DNA of 29,177 nt from JAAZGD01 sp964489555 (GCA_964489555.1 CAZAZF010000020.1:1-29177), one strand, 5' to 3'. Counted from the stretch's first letter, positions 1 through 9,036 are shown. The notes: generated from the letters alone by a model not told the origin. Numbers and translations: made by a program.

Positions 1-69
1 ACCATTAAAAACACAAATCACAAAAAACTTGCCAACGATTACTTGACACTTACAACCCAGGGAGAATTA

Positions 70-98
70 TGGAAAATGGATGGGGAATCTGATATAAT
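70..98 (+). promoter_or_regulatory. Probable sigma-A promoter of uvrB-uvrA
   Basis: A perfect TATAAT (93-98) lies 17 bp after a weak -35 TGGAAA (70-75, four of six consensus bases). Transcription would start near 105, about 19 nt before the uvrB start codon. I see no Gram-positive LexA box (CGAAC-N4-GTTCG) in the 123 bases before uvrB, so SOS control is not supported by this window. A TTGACA at 43-48 lacks a good -10 at the right distance. Confidence 0.6.
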
Positions 99-123
99 AT
101 TGCCGTATTATATGAGGTGAGGA

Positions 124-2112
124 ATGAGGGAAAAACAAGGAGAGTTCCAACTGGTATCCGATTTTTCGATGACGGGAGATCAGCCTGAGGCAGTGGAAAA
201 ACTGGCTCAGGGTATTTTTCGTGGGGAAAAACATCAAACCCTGATGGGGGTTACGGGATCGGGGAAAACCTTCACCATGGCCAACTTGATTCAAACAGTA
301 CAAAAACCAACCTTGGTGATTTCCCACAACAAGACTTTGGCAGCCCAACTTCACGGCGAATTCAAGGAATTTTTCCCCCATAATGCGGTGGAATACTTTG
401 TCAGCTACTATGATTATTATCAGCCGGAAGCCTATGTTCCTTCCACGGATACTTACATCGAAAAAGATTCCGACATCAATGCAGAAATAGAGAAATTGCG
501 TCACTCCGCCACCGCGGCCTTAGCCGAGAGAAGAGATGTGATTGTGGTGGCTTCGGTGTCCTGTATTTATGGTACAGGAAATCCAGTGGATTACGAAGGA
601 CAGTGTTTATCTTTGAGACCGGGAATGGAAAAAAGTCGCCAGGAGATTCTAAGGCGTTTAGTGGATATTCAGTATGTGCGAAACGATATGGCTTTTGTTC
701 GAGGAAGCTTTCGAGCCCGGGGAGACACCATCGATATTTATCCCGCGGGAGCCGATAGCGCAGTCCGGGTGGAGTTGTTTGGGGATGAGATCGAAAGCAT
801 CCGTGAAATCAATCCCGTTACCGGTGAGGTGCTGAATGTGCGGGAGCATATTGCGGTATTTCCTGCTTCTCATTATGTTACCAGTAAGGAAAATATGGAG
901 GCGGCCCTTCAAAAGATTGAAAAGGAATTGGAAGAACGAATTCTTTGGTTCCAAGGACGGGGTCAGCTTTTGGAAGCTCAGCGAATCGAACAACGGACTC
1001 GCTATGACTTGGAAATGCTTCGGGAGATAGGAATGTGTAAGGGCATCGAGAATTATGCCCGGTATATGAGCGATTTGGGGCCAGGGGAACGGCCCTATAC
1101 CCTAATGGATTATTTCCCTGATGACTATCTCATTATCATCGATGAGTCTCATGTGATGTTACCTCAGCTGAAAGCCATGTATGCGGGGAACCTTTCCCGA
1201 AAGCAAGCCCTGGTGGATTACGGGTTCCGGCTTCCCTCTGCACTGGACAATCGCCCCTTACAATTTGAAGAGTTTCAGGAGATGGTGAAGCAAGTCGTCT
1301 ATGTCAGTGCTACTCCGGCGGAATATGAGCAAAGGATGGCCAACGGCATTACAGCACAACAATTGATTCGCCCCACAGGGTTGTTGGACCCGCCGGTAAC
1401 GGTGAAAAAAACGCAAGGCCAGATTGATGATCTAATCGGTGAAATCAACGATACGGTAGCCAGGGGCGAACGGGTTTTTGTAACAACCCTTACGAAAAAA
1501 ATGTCAGAGAGTCTCACCAATTATTTAAAGAACACAGGAATCAAGGTGCGGTATCTTCATTCGGAAATTGACACCCTGGAACGATTGGAAATTTTGAGAG
1601 ACTTGCGACTGGGAGTTTTTGATGTGCTGGTGGGCATCAATCTTCTTCGGGAAGGATTGGATCTTCCGGAGGTTTCGCTGGTGGCTATTTTGGATGCGGA
1701 CAAGGAAGGGTTTTTGCGAACCGAAACCTCCTTGATACAAACCGTTGGAAGGGCGGCTCGAAACCTTCACGGGCGGGTCATCATGTATGGGGATCGAATC
1801 AGTCCTGCCATGGAGCGGGCCATTCGGGAAACGGACCGGCGCCGTACCATCCAGGAAGCCTACAATACGGCCCATGGAATCACTCCCAAAACCATCGAGA
1901 AAGCGGTTAGGGATGTGATTGAAATTACCCACAAAAAAGAAGAGGAAATGGCCTTTTATCAAGAGAGGAAACCTTCCGAGTTAACACAGAAAGAACTGTC
2001 CGATTATGTGAAGAAATTGGAAAAGGAAATGAAACAGGCAGCGGCTGATTTGCAGTTTGAAAGAGCGGCCATGCTTCGAGACATTATCTTTGAATATAAG
2101 GTGAAGCGGTGA
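124..2112 (+). CDS. uvrB: UvrABC excinuclease subunit B
   Basis: UvrB is the damage-verifying helicase-like subunit of nucleotide excision repair. UvrA loads it on DNA, and it then recruits UvrC for incision. The 662-residue length is normal for the family. Visible landmarks in order are the Walker A motif GVTGSGKT (residues 42-49), the tyrosine-rich beta-hairpin region SYYDYYQPEAYVP (about 92-104) that clamps a DNA strand, the DESH Walker B motif (about 339), the helicase C-terminal motifs including VGRAARN, and a C-terminal UVR domain (about 625-660) that contacts UvrC. The start follows a GAGGTGAGG ribosome binding site. uvrA follows 34 bp downstream, so the two are almost certainly co-transcribed. 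Nothing appears truncated. Confidence 0.98.
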   Translation: MREKQGEFQLVSDFSMTGDQPEAVEKLAQGIFRGEKHQTLMGVTGSGKTFTMANLIQTVQKPTLVISHNKTLAAQLHGEFKEFFPHNAVEYFVSYYDYYQPEAYVPSTDTYIEKDSDINAEIEKLRHSATAALAERRDVIVVASVSCIYGTGNPVDYEGQCLSLRPGMEKSRQEILRRLVDIQYVRNDMAFVRGSFRARGDTIDIYPAGADSAVRVELFGDEIESIREINPVTGEVLNVREHIAVFPASHYVTSKENMEAALQKIEKELEERILWFQGRGQLLEAQRIEQRTRYDLEMLREIGMCKGIENYARYMSDLGPGERPYTLMDYFPDDYLIIIDESHVMLPQLKAMYAGNLSRKQALVDYGFRLPSALDNRPLQFEEFQEMVKQVVYVSATPAEYEQRMANGITAQQLIRPTGLLDPPVTVKKTQGQIDDLIGEINDTVARGERVFVTTLTKKMSESLTNYLKNTGIKVRYLHSEIDTLERLEILRDLRLGVFDVLVGINLLREGLDLPEVSLVAILDADKEGFLRTETSLIQTVGRAARNLHGRVIMYGDRISPAMERAIRETDRRRTIQEAYNTAHGITPKTIEKAVRDVIEITHKKEEEMAFYQERKPSELTQKELSDYVKKLEKEMKQAAADLQFERAAMLRDIIFEYKVKR

Positions 2113-2146
2113 CCGAAAGGACGCCTGAAAATAAAAAAGGAGTACT

Positions 2147-4981
2147 ATGGCAAACGAAATTACCATTAAAGGAGCCAACGAACACAATTTGGCCAATCTG
2201 AATTTGACCATTCCAAGAGACAAGCTGGTGGTCATCACCGGATTGTCGGGATCGGGGAAATCCTCCCTTGCTTTTGATACCATCTATGCGGAGGGCCAGC
2301 GCCGCTATATGGAGAGCCTATCTTCCTATGCGCGGCAATTTTTGGGTCAAATGGAAAAACCCAATGTGGAATCCATCGAAGGACTTTCCCCTACCATTGC
2401 CATCGATCAAAAAACCACCAGCCGGAATCCTCGTTCCACCGTAGGCACGGTAACTGAGATTCATGATTACCTGCGGTTAATGTATGCTCGAGTGGGAACG
2501 CCCCACTGTCCCATTTGCGGGGTTGAAATCACCAGCCAAACGGTGGATCAAATTGTGGACCACATCAAGGAATATCCGGAAGGCACTCGAATCATGATTT
2601 TGGCCCCTTTGGTGCGGCAACGAAAAGGGACTCACGAAAAGGTGATTGAGCGAGTGGCTCGAGAAGGGTTTACCAGGGTTCGGGTAGATGGCACCGTTTA
2701 TTCCTTGGGGGATAATTTCCCTCAGTTGGAAAAAAACATTAAACATACCGTTGAAATCGTAGTGGACCGAATTGCCGTCAAGGAAGGGGTGGAAAGTCGA
2801 CTGGCGGAAGGGGTGGAGTTGGCCATTCATCATGGCGAAGGGCTGGTTAATATTCGGAGGGAGAGTGGGGAGGAACAATTGTTTTCCACCAAGCTGGCTT
2901 GTCCGGATCACGGAGTGACCCTGGAAGAGCTGGAGCCTCGAATGTTCTCTTTCAATACGCCATTTGGCGCCTGCCCCCATTGCGATGGGCTGGGTTTTAC
3001 TCAAAACATTGACCCGGATTTAATCATTACAGAGAAGGAGAAAACTATTGTGGGAGGGGCCTTGGCTACGATTTTTGCCTCTATGGAATTTTCTGGATTC
3101 TATCGCCAAATGATTGATGCGCTAGGAAAGGATCACGGCGTGGATGTGGGGAAAACCCCCTATAAAGATCTTCCCGAAGACTTCAAAAATGAATTGCTCT
3201 ACGGTACGGGAGGGCGTCACTTAAAATACTATTATGAAAGCCGGAATACCGGGAGCCGATCGTATCGAGATCATCCCTTTGAGGGAGTCCTTCCAAATCT
3301 CGAGAGACGATATCGGGAAACCCACTCCAACTACATCAAGGAAAAGATGGAAACCTTCATGAGCACTTCTCTTTGTCCTGTGTGCCATGGAAAACGTCTC
3401 AAACCGGAGGTTTTGGCGGTGACCGTAGGAGAAAAGAACATCGCCCAGTTGTCGGACATGGCGGTTAAGAATCTGAAAACCTTTATAGAGCAGCTCTCAT
3501 TGCGTCCTCAACAGGAAATAATCGCTCTTCAAATAAAGAAAGAAATTAACGCCCGATTGACATTTTTGGCGGATGTAGGCTTGGATTATTTGACCTTGTC
3601 CCGCGCAGCCGGTTCTTTGTCCGGCGGGGAATCCCAACGTATCCGGTTGGCCACTCAAATCGGTTCCGGACTGGTGGGCGTTCTATATATTTTGGACGAA
3701 CCCAGCATCGGATTACATCAAAAGGATAACGCTCGCTTGCTGGCTACTTTGCGGCAGTTGACGGATATTGGCAACACTCTTTTGGTGGTGGAACATGATG
3801 AGGAAACTATTTATGCCGCGGACCATATCATCGATATTGGCCCAGGTGCCGGGGTTCAGGGTGGACGCCTGGTGGCCCAGGGAACGGTGGAAGATATCAA
3901 AGCGGCTCCAAAATCCATCACAGGGAAATACCTACGAGGAGAAAAAACCATTGAAGTTCCAACAAAGAGACGGAAAGGAAAAGGAGAAAGCCTGCGGGTA
4001 ATCGGAGCGGCGGAAAACAACCTGAAGGAGGTGGATGTGGAGTTTCCTTTGGGAAAATTCATCTGCGTCACCGGTGTTTCCGGTTCTGGAAAGAGCAGCT
4101 TGGTCAACCAGGTTCTCTACAAAGCGGCGGCTTCTCGGCTGTACCGGGCCAAGGATAAACCGGGAAAGCATGAGAGAATCGAAGGATTGGAGCTCATCGA
4201 TAAAGTCATTGATATTGACCAGTCGCCTATCGGCAGAACTCCCCGATCCAACCCGGCCACCTATACCGGGGTGTTTACTAATATTCGGGATTTGTTTGCA
4301 GACCTTCCGGAGGCAAAGATGAGGGGCTATGGAAAGGGCAGGTTTAGCTTCAATGTAAACGGTGGTCGATGCGAAGCTTGTTCCGGGGATGGAATTATTA
4401 AGATTGAAATGCATTTTCTACCGGATGTGTATGTACCTTGTGAGGTTTGTCATGGGAAGCGATACAATCGAGAAACCCTGGAAGTCAAGTTCAAGGGGAA
4501 AAGCATTTTTGATGTTCTGGATATGACGGTAAATCAGGCCTTGGACTTTTTCCAAAATCAACCGGCCATCTATCGTAAATTAAAAACACTAAAACAGGTA
4601 GGCCTGGGCTATATTAAACTTGGGCAACCCTCTACCCAGCTTTCCGGCGGCGAAGCCCAGAGAATCAAACTGGCGGAACAATTGAGCAAACGAAGCACGG
4701 GAAAAACCTTATACATATTGGACGAACCTACCACCGGTCTTCATTTTGATGATGTGGCTAAGCTTTTAAAGGTATTGGACGAGTTGGCGGATTTGGGCAA
4801 TACCCTGGTAGTCATCGAGCACAATTTGGACGTGATTAAGCGAGCAGACTATATCATTGATATGGGCCCGGAGGGTGGAGATTTGGGCGGAGAAGTCATC
4901 GCTTTGGGTACGCCGGAAGAGGTGGTTAAACAAGAAAAAAGTTCCTATACGGGTCGGTGGTTAAAAAAGGTGTTAACATAG
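2147..4981 (+). CDS. uvrA: UvrABC excinuclease subunit A
   Basis: UvrA is the ABC-type ATPase that detects bulky DNA lesions as a dimer and hands them to UvrB. The 944 residues carry two ATPase modules. The first has Walker A GLSGSGKS (32-39) and a later LSGGES signature. The second has Walker A GVSGSGKS (643-650) and LSGGEA. Cysteine pairs for zinc modules are visible (CPIC, CPHC, CPVC and CEAC...CEVC), including the C-terminal zinc finger near residues 745-770 that is needed for damage recognition. Both modules end in ILDEP Walker B motifs. The start has an AAAGGAG ribosome binding site. It is the second gene of the uvrB-uvrA unit. No terminator is visible before the next gene, so read-through into the permease is likely. 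Confidence 0.98.
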   Translation: MANEITIKGANEHNLANLNLTIPRDKLVVITGLSGSGKSSLAFDTIYAEGQRRYMESLSSYARQFLGQMEKPNVESIEGLSPTIAIDQKTTSRNPRSTVGTVTEIHDYLRLMYARVGTPHCPICGVEITSQTVDQIVDHIKEYPEGTRIMILAPLVRQRKGTHEKVIERVAREGFTRVRVDGTVYSLGDNFPQLEKNIKHTVEIVVDRIAVKEGVESRLAEGVELAIHHGEGLVNIRRESGEEQLFSTKLACPDHGVTLEELEPRMFSFNTPFGACPHCDGLGFTQNIDPDLIITEKEKTIVGGALATIFASMEFSGFYRQMIDALGKDHGVDVGKTPYKDLPEDFKNELLYGTGGRHLKYYYESRNTGSRSYRDHPFEGVLPNLERRYRETHSNYIKEKMETFMSTSLCPVCHGKRLKPEVLAVTVGEKNIAQLSDMAVKNLKTFIEQLSLRPQQEIIALQIKKEINARLTFLADVGLDYLTLSRAAGSLSGGESQRIRLATQIGSGLVGVLYILDEPSIGLHQKDNARLLATLRQLTDIGNTLLVVEHDEETIYAADHIIDIGPGAGVQGGRLVAQGTVEDIKAAPKSITGKYLRGEKTIEVPTKRRKGKGESLRVIGAAENNLKEVDVEFPLGKFICVTGVSGSGKSSLVNQVLYKAAASRLYRAKDKPGKHERIEGLELIDKVIDIDQSPIGRTPRSNPATYTGVFTNIRDLFADLPEAKMRGYGKGRFSFNVNGGRCEACSGDGIIKIEMHFLPDVYVPCEVCHGKRYNRETLEVKFKGKSIFDVLDMTVNQALDFFQNQPAIYRKLKTLKQVGLGYIKLGQPSTQLSGGEAQRIKLAEQLSKRSTGKTLYILDEPTTGLHFDDVAKLLKVLDELADLGNTLVVIEHNLDVIKRADYIIDMGPEGGDLGGEVIALGTPEEVVKQEKSSYTGRWLKKVLT

Positions 4982-5019
4982 AAAAAAAGCGCTAAAACTA
5001 ATTAGGAAGCGGTGAGATT

Positions 5020-5919
5020 TTGACAAAAAAAAAGAATAAGGGAAGAATGTACTTACTGATGACTCTGTTGGTTGTTTTATGGGGCTATGAATATGTTCCT
5101 GCTAAACACGCTTTGGAGTTATTGACTCCCATGACTATTATTTTCCTGAAATATTTCATCGGGCTGTGCCTCTTAGTGGGAGTTAAGTTTTGGAAAGACG
5201 GATCGTCTTTTTTTCAAAAAAGAGACATTCCTTGGTTTGTCGCCTGTGCTGTATTTGGAGAGTTATTGTATTTCTGGAGCGAATACTCGGCTATGAATTA
5301 TATGCCTGTGGCTTTAATTACCATTGTGTTGTCTTTTGTTCCCGTGTTGTCCTTTCTCATTGAGCGGTTGGTGTATGGGGTGAAAGCCAGCGTAAAAATC
5401 TATCTGGGAGTGGCCGTTTCCATCGTAGGGGTGGCTTTGATTGTGGGAGCTGATTTCGGGATTTTGCTGGAAGGCCGAGTGGTGGGCTATTTGCTGGCCT
5501 TTTTTGCGGTCTTCAGCTGGAACACCTATAATTTTATGACCAAGAAGCTGGCGGGGGATTATCCAGCCCTTACTCTTACAGTGAATCAGCTGATCTGTAC
5601 CGTGCTTTTGTCTGCACCTTTTGCTTTGGCTAACATGCCGCCCTGGTCCGACTTTACACCGGTTATTTTGGGTGGCATAATGTATTTGGGATTGGTAAGT
5701 GCCGGCGTTGGTTTTCTAATATATGTGAAAGCCATCGCTGTGTTGGGGCCTACCCCTACTGCCTTGTTTTCCAATTTTCTCCCGGTAACCGCCACCTTTT
5801 TCGGATGGGTCTTTTTGCAGGAATCCATTGGGTTGGTGCAGTTGCTGGGGGGAGTGATTGTTATTGTAGCAGGATCCTTGGTGATTCGAGAGAAGGGAAG
5901 GTTGGAAATAGAATCATGA
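5020..5919 (+). CDS. EamA/DMT-family permease
   Basis: This is a hydrophobic protein of 299 residues with about ten membrane-spanning stretches in two similar halves, the layout of the drug/metabolite transporter EamA family. The N-terminus is basic (TKKKNKGR) and is followed by the first membrane helix with a WGYEY segment typical of the first EamA repeat. The second half begins near residue 150. I chose the TTG start at 5020 because a GGTGAG site sits four bases upstream; an ATG at 5047 is an alternative that removes nine residues. The gene begins 38 bp after uvrA, and its stop overlaps the start of the nicotinate phosphoribosyltransferase gene (ATGA). That coupling suggests a substrate linked to niacin or NAD, but this is inference. 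EamA substrates cannot be read from sequence. Confidence 0.88.
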   Translation: MTKKKNKGRMYLLMTLLVVLWGYEYVPAKHALELLTPMTIIFLKYFIGLCLLVGVKFWKDGSSFFQKRDIPWFVACAVFGELLYFWSEYSAMNYMPVALITIVLSFVPVLSFLIERLVYGVKASVKIYLGVAVSIVGVALIVGADFGILLEGRVVGYLLAFFAVFSWNTYNFMTKKLAGDYPALTLTVNQLICTVLLSAPFALANMPPWSDFTPVILGGIMYLGLVSAGVGFLIYVKAIAVLGPTPTALFSNFLPVTATFFGWVFLQESIGLVQLLGGVIVIVAGSLVIREKGRLEIES

Positions 5920-7355
5920 TGAAACATGTGAACTTCACCATGCTGACGGACTTTTATGAATTGACCATGGCAAATGGCTATTTTGAAGCCGGCTTGACGG
6001 AGGACATCGCCTATTTTGATATGTTTTTTCGGAAAATTCCGGACGGAGGTGGCTTTGCCATCATGGCCGGAGTGGAGCAATTGGTGGAGTATATGCAAGA
6101 ACTTCACTTTACGGAAGACGACATCCAATTTCTGAAGGGGAAAGGCATCTTTGATGACCGATTTCTGGAATATCTGAGAAGGTTTAAGTTTGAGTGTGAT
6201 GTGTGGTGCGTTCCCGAAGGAACTCCCATTTTCCCGGATGAACCCTTGGTTACCGTCAGGGGTCCTGTGATTCAAGCACAATTTGTAGAAACCATGGTGC
6301 TATTACTCATTAATCATCAAAGCTTGATTGCCACCAAGGCCAACCGAATTGTTCGAGCGGCAGAAGGCCGAGGGGTGATGGAGTTTGGTACAAGGAGGGC
6401 CCATGGTACTTCGGCGGCCATTTACGGTGCCAGAGCAGCCTATATCGGCGGATGTATGGGTACTGCTTGTACGGTTTCAGAAAGAGACCACGGGATTCTT
6501 GCGTTGGGTACCATGGCCCACAGTTGGGTTCAAATGTACCCCAATGAGTACGAAGCTTTTAAAAAATATGCGGAGGTGTACCCGGAGAATTGTGTATTTT
6601 TGGTGGATACCTACAATGTACTTCGTTCCGGGGTGCCCAATGCCATACGGGTTTTCAAGGAAATGAAGCCTAAAAAAATGGGAATTCGAATTGATAGCGG
6701 CGATATTGCTTACCTTACCAAGAGAAGTCGGGAGTTATTGGACGAGGCGGGGCTTTCGGAGTGTAGTATTGTAGTATCCAACTCATTGGATGAATACATC
6801 ATTCGGGATGTGATTATGCAAGGGGCCTGTGTGGATTTCTTTGGTGTGGGGGAACGGCTCATCACTGCAAAATCTGATCCGGTATTTGGTGGAGTCTACA
6901 AATTATCGGCATTGGAAAGGGAAGGAAAAATGATTCCCAAAATGAAGATTTCGGAGAATGTGGATAAGATTACCAACCCCGGGTTTAAGACCCTGTATCG
7001 TCTTTATAGCAATGAAACCAATCGATGTTTGGCCGATCTGATTGTATTGGACCAAGAGGATGGTCCCAATGGAGACCCGTTCGAAATTTTTGATCCTAAA
7101 GCACCTTGGAAACGCCAGCTGGTGACCGATTATTATGCGAAGAATTTGCGGGTGCAGCTCTTTAATAAAGGGGAATGCGTTTACGATTTTCCTACCATTG
7201 ATGAAATTCGGGATTATTGCAAGGAACAAGTGGACGCGTTATGGGAAGAAATGCTCAGGTTTGAACGGCCCCAGCTTTATTACGTTGACCTTTCCCAAAA
7301 GTTATATGATTTAAAACAAAGTCTCATTGCAGAAAATCTGGAAGAGACGGTTTAG
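5916..7355 (+). CDS. pncB: Nicotinate phosphoribosyltransferase
   Basis: The enzyme joins nicotinate and PRPP, with ATP, to give nicotinate mononucleotide in the Preiss-Handler NAD salvage pathway in the cytoplasm. The 479 residues begin with the family-typical TDFYELTMANGYF segment. Conserved blocks follow: EFGTRRAHG (around residue 155), DTYNVLRSG (around 230), IRIDSGD (around 258) and a PRPP/phosphate-binding region FFGVGERLITAKSDPVFGGVYKL. An earlier in-frame ATG at 5805 lies inside the permease gene and lacks family similarity. The start at 5916 overlaps the permease stop as ATGA; ATG at 5919 is equally possible. A strong hairpin terminator follows about 64 bp after the stop, closing the uvrB-to-pncB run. 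Confidence 0.96.
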   Translation: MMKHVNFTMLTDFYELTMANGYFEAGLTEDIAYFDMFFRKIPDGGGFAIMAGVEQLVEYMQELHFTEDDIQFLKGKGIFDDRFLEYLRRFKFECDVWCVPEGTPIFPDEPLVTVRGPVIQAQFVETMVLLLINHQSLIATKANRIVRAAEGRGVMEFGTRRAHGTSAAIYGARAAYIGGCMGTACTVSERDHGILALGTMAHSWVQMYPNEYEAFKKYAEVYPENCVFLVDTYNVLRSGVPNAIRVFKEMKPKKMGIRIDSGDIAYLTKRSRELLDEAGLSECSIVVSNSLDEYIIRDVIMQGACVDFFGVGERLITAKSDPVFGGVYKLSALEREGKMIPKMKISENVDKITNPGFKTLYRLYSNETNRCLADLIVLDQEDGPNGDPFEIFDPKAPWKRQLVTDYYAKNLRVQLFNKGECVYDFPTIDEIRDYCKEQVDALWEEMLRFERPQLYYVDLSQKLYDLKQSLIAENLEETV

Positions 7356-7418
7356 GGGCTTGATCTTCTAACAAAAACCTATTTTGAGTGTATTTCAAGG
7401 ATTCCATCCTTGGCATAA

Positions 7419-7449
7419 AAAAAGTCCTGACGGAGAGTCAGGACTTTTT
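7419..7449. terminator. Bidirectional intrinsic terminator between pncB and fba
   Basis: A perfect 13-bp inverted repeat (7419-7431 and 7437-7449, stem core AGTCCTGAC/GTCAGGACT) encloses a GGAGA loop and is flanked by A-run and T-run on opposite sides. It can therefore end transcription from pncB rightward and from fba leftward. Confidence 0.93.
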
Positions 7450-7457
7450 GAAAAGGG

Positions 7458-8387
7458 TTATCTTTTTCCGGAAGCATTTAATACGTTCTTTATCTTGTGG
7501 GCTACCATCTTTTGAATGGCATCTCTGGCAGGCCCTAAATACTTTCGGGGATCAAAATCTTCCGGATGGTCTTGCAGGTATCTTCTGATTTCCGCGGTCA
7601 TGGCTAATCGTAAATCCGTATCGATGTTTACCTTACATACTCCATGTTTCGCTGCTTCCCGAATCATTTCTTCCGGAACGCCCTGGGCTCCCGGGATGTC
7701 GCCTCCGTATTGATTGCATAGAGATACAAATTCCGGCAGCACGGTGGAAGCGCCATGAAGAACCAATGGTGTTTCAGGAATGAGAGAATGAATCTTTTTC
7801 AGTCGTTCAAAATCCAAATAGGGCTCTCCCTTAAATTTATAGGCTCCATGACTGGTACCGATAGCGATGGCAAGAGAGTCCACGCCAGTGCGTTCTACGA
7901 ATTCGGCAGCTTCTTGAGGGTCGGTGAATTTGGCGGAGCGTTCATCTACATTGACATCATCCTCGATTCCCGCCAGCTTTCCCAGCTCCGCTTCAACAGA
8001 TACTCCATGGGCATGGGCATATTCCACCACTTGTTTGGTAAGAGCGATGTTTTCGTTTAAGGGGTGTTTGCTTCCATCAATCATCACCGAAGTGAATCCA
8101 TCGTCCACACATTTCTTGCAGATTTCAAAATCCTCCCCATGATCCAAATGCAGCACGATGTCTAAACCGGTGTCCAAAATTGCGGCTTCCACCAGTTTCA
8201 CTAAATAGGAAGGGCGAGCATACTTTCGAGCGCCGGCGGACACTTGCAGGATGAGGGGAGCGTTTTCCTCTTTTGCAGCATCCACGATGCCTTGGATGAT
8301 TTCCATGTTATTCACATTGAATGCCCCCACTGCGTAATCGCTTTTTAAAGCCTTTGCAAACATTTCTGAAGATGTGACCAGAGCCAT
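7458..8387 (-). CDS. fba: Class II fructose-1,6-bisphosphate aldolase
   Basis: This is a zinc-dependent aldolase that reversibly cleaves fructose-1,6-bisphosphate to dihydroxyacetone phosphate and glyceraldehyde-3-phosphate in glycolysis and gluconeogenesis. The 309 residues match the usual length. D82-H83 in HLDHGED are the expected catalytic Asp and zinc ligand. Later AIGTSHGAYKFKG and VLHGAS supply the remaining zinc histidines and phosphate-binding loop, and NIDTDLR is the C-terminal phosphate-binding motif. The start is fixed by a near-perfect AAAGGAGGT site immediately upstream (8393-8401). The gene stands between two terminators. I see no strong promoter in the 50 bp between the upstream terminator and the start, so its promoter is unassigned. 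Confidence 0.97.
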   Translation of the reverse strand: MALVTSSEMFAKALKSDYAVGAFNVNNMEIIQGIVDAAKEENAPLILQVSAGARKYARPSYLVKLVEAAILDTGLDIVLHLDHGEDFEICKKCVDDGFTSVMIDGSKHPLNENIALTKQVVEYAHAHGVSVEAELGKLAGIEDDVNVDERSAKFTDPQEAAEFVERTGVDSLAIAIGTSHGAYKFKGEPYLDFERLKKIHSLIPETPLVLHGASTVLPEFVSLCNQYGGDIPGAQGVPEEMIREAAKHGVCKVNIDTDLRLAMTAEIRRYLQDHPEDFDPRKYLGPARDAIQKMVAHKIKNVLNASGKR

Positions 8388-8432
8388 GATAGACCTCCTT
8401 TGTTGATGGTAGTGATATGGGATAAGAACAAG

Positions 8433-8458
8433 TGAAAAAAACCTCTTAAAAAGAGGTT
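8433..8458 (-). terminator. Intrinsic terminator of the MltG-like gene
   Basis: Read on the minus strand, AACCTCTT pairs with AAGAGGTT across a three-base loop (8440-8458) and is followed by a run of seven Ts. The stop codon of the MltG-like gene lies inside the stem, so translation termination and hairpin formation are physically linked. It isolates the gene from fba downstream. Confidence 0.88.
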
Positions 8459-8903
8459 ATAGACCGGGTTTTGTGATGATGTCCATTACTTCCTCCGGAG
8501 TGGAATTGGAGGGCATGATGAAGTTGCCTGCTTTGATTTGAGTGGTGACACCCATTTCATTGGCCAATTGGATAAAATCCCCGACGGAATGAAATAAGCC
8601 CACAGAGACAAATTTTTCCCCGATGACTTCCAGGGATTCTCCTGAATTGATATATACCGCATACATGACCACTTCTTCTGGTGGCAACTCTTCTTCATCC
8701 GGGTTCATGGGGACTACATCAGGCCGATCTTGAAGCTGGCTTTGTCTTTCTGCTTCGGCAATCATGGTGCTTGGATAGGCCATGATTACATCGATTCGGT
8801 TCCAAATCAGGAAGCTTGCCAGGACCAGTACAATCAGCACGATGAAAAGGTCATTTTTATTATAGATCAAGTCCTTCAGTTTTTTCATACCTAGTTTCCT
8901 CAT
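8457..8903 (-). CDS. Membrane protein with MltG N-terminal-like (LysM-like) domain, no catalytic domain
   Basis: The 148-residue protein has a short basic N-terminus, one membrane helix (about residues 19-40, FIVLIVLVLASFLIW), an acidic linker and a C-terminal domain of about 70 residues (VMYAVYINSGESLEVIGEKF...). That domain resembles the LysM-like subdomain preceding the catalytic part of MltG/YceG endolytic transglycosylases: an INSGESLEVI start, a hydrophobic helix, then IKAGNFIMPSNSTPEEVMDII. The roughly 200-residue catalytic domain is absent, so it is probably not a transglycosylase itself. It could bind peptidoglycan on the outer face of the membrane. ATG at 8903 is used here; ATG at 8888, preceded by GAGGA, is also plausible. 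It is divergent from the rluA-type gene. Confidence 0.72.
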   Translation of the reverse strand: MRKLGMKKLKDLIYNKNDLFIVLIVLVLASFLIWNRIDVIMAYPSTMIAEAERQSQLQDRPDVVPMNPDEEELPPEEVVMYAVYINSGESLEVIGEKFVSVGLFHSVGDFIQLANEMGVTTQIKAGNFIMPSNSTPEEVMDIITKPGL

Positions 8904-8917
8904 TTCCCTTCAAATTC

Positions 8918-8946
8918 AATATATCATAGCTTTGACGGGGTTTCAA
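8918..8946 (-). promoter_or_regulatory. Promoter of the MltG-like gene
   Basis: On the minus strand a -35 TTGAAA (8941-8946) is separated by 17 bp from a -10 TATATT (8918-8923). The start codon lies 15-30 bp further on. Confidence 0.65.
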
Positions 8947-8983
8947 CGGGTTTCGTTCCTTCTCAAGGTAGGAACCCGTAAGA

Positions 8984-9031
8984 AACCGTAAGGAAGCTGT
9001 AATAAGAACCGTAAGGAAGCTGTAATAAGAA
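8984..9031. repeat. Two-copy 23-bp tandem repeat between divergent promoters
   Basis: The unit AACCGTAAGGAAGCTGTAAT plus AAGAA starts at 8984 and again at 9007, exact over 25 bases with period 23. A degenerate piece (AACCCGTAAGAAACCGTAAG) precedes it. It sits between the leftward MltG-like promoter and the rightward pseudouridine synthase promoter, so it could be a regulator site or a simple duplication. Confidence 0.8.
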
Positions 9032-9036
9032 TGAAA

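Noticed and set aside
43..48. TTGACA as the -35 of a uvrB promoter
   Set aside because: No good -10 lies 16-18 bp downstream; the TGGAAA/TATAAT pair closer to the gene fits better.
8971..9031. CRISPR-like repeats
   Set aside because: Only two units in direct tandem without spacers.
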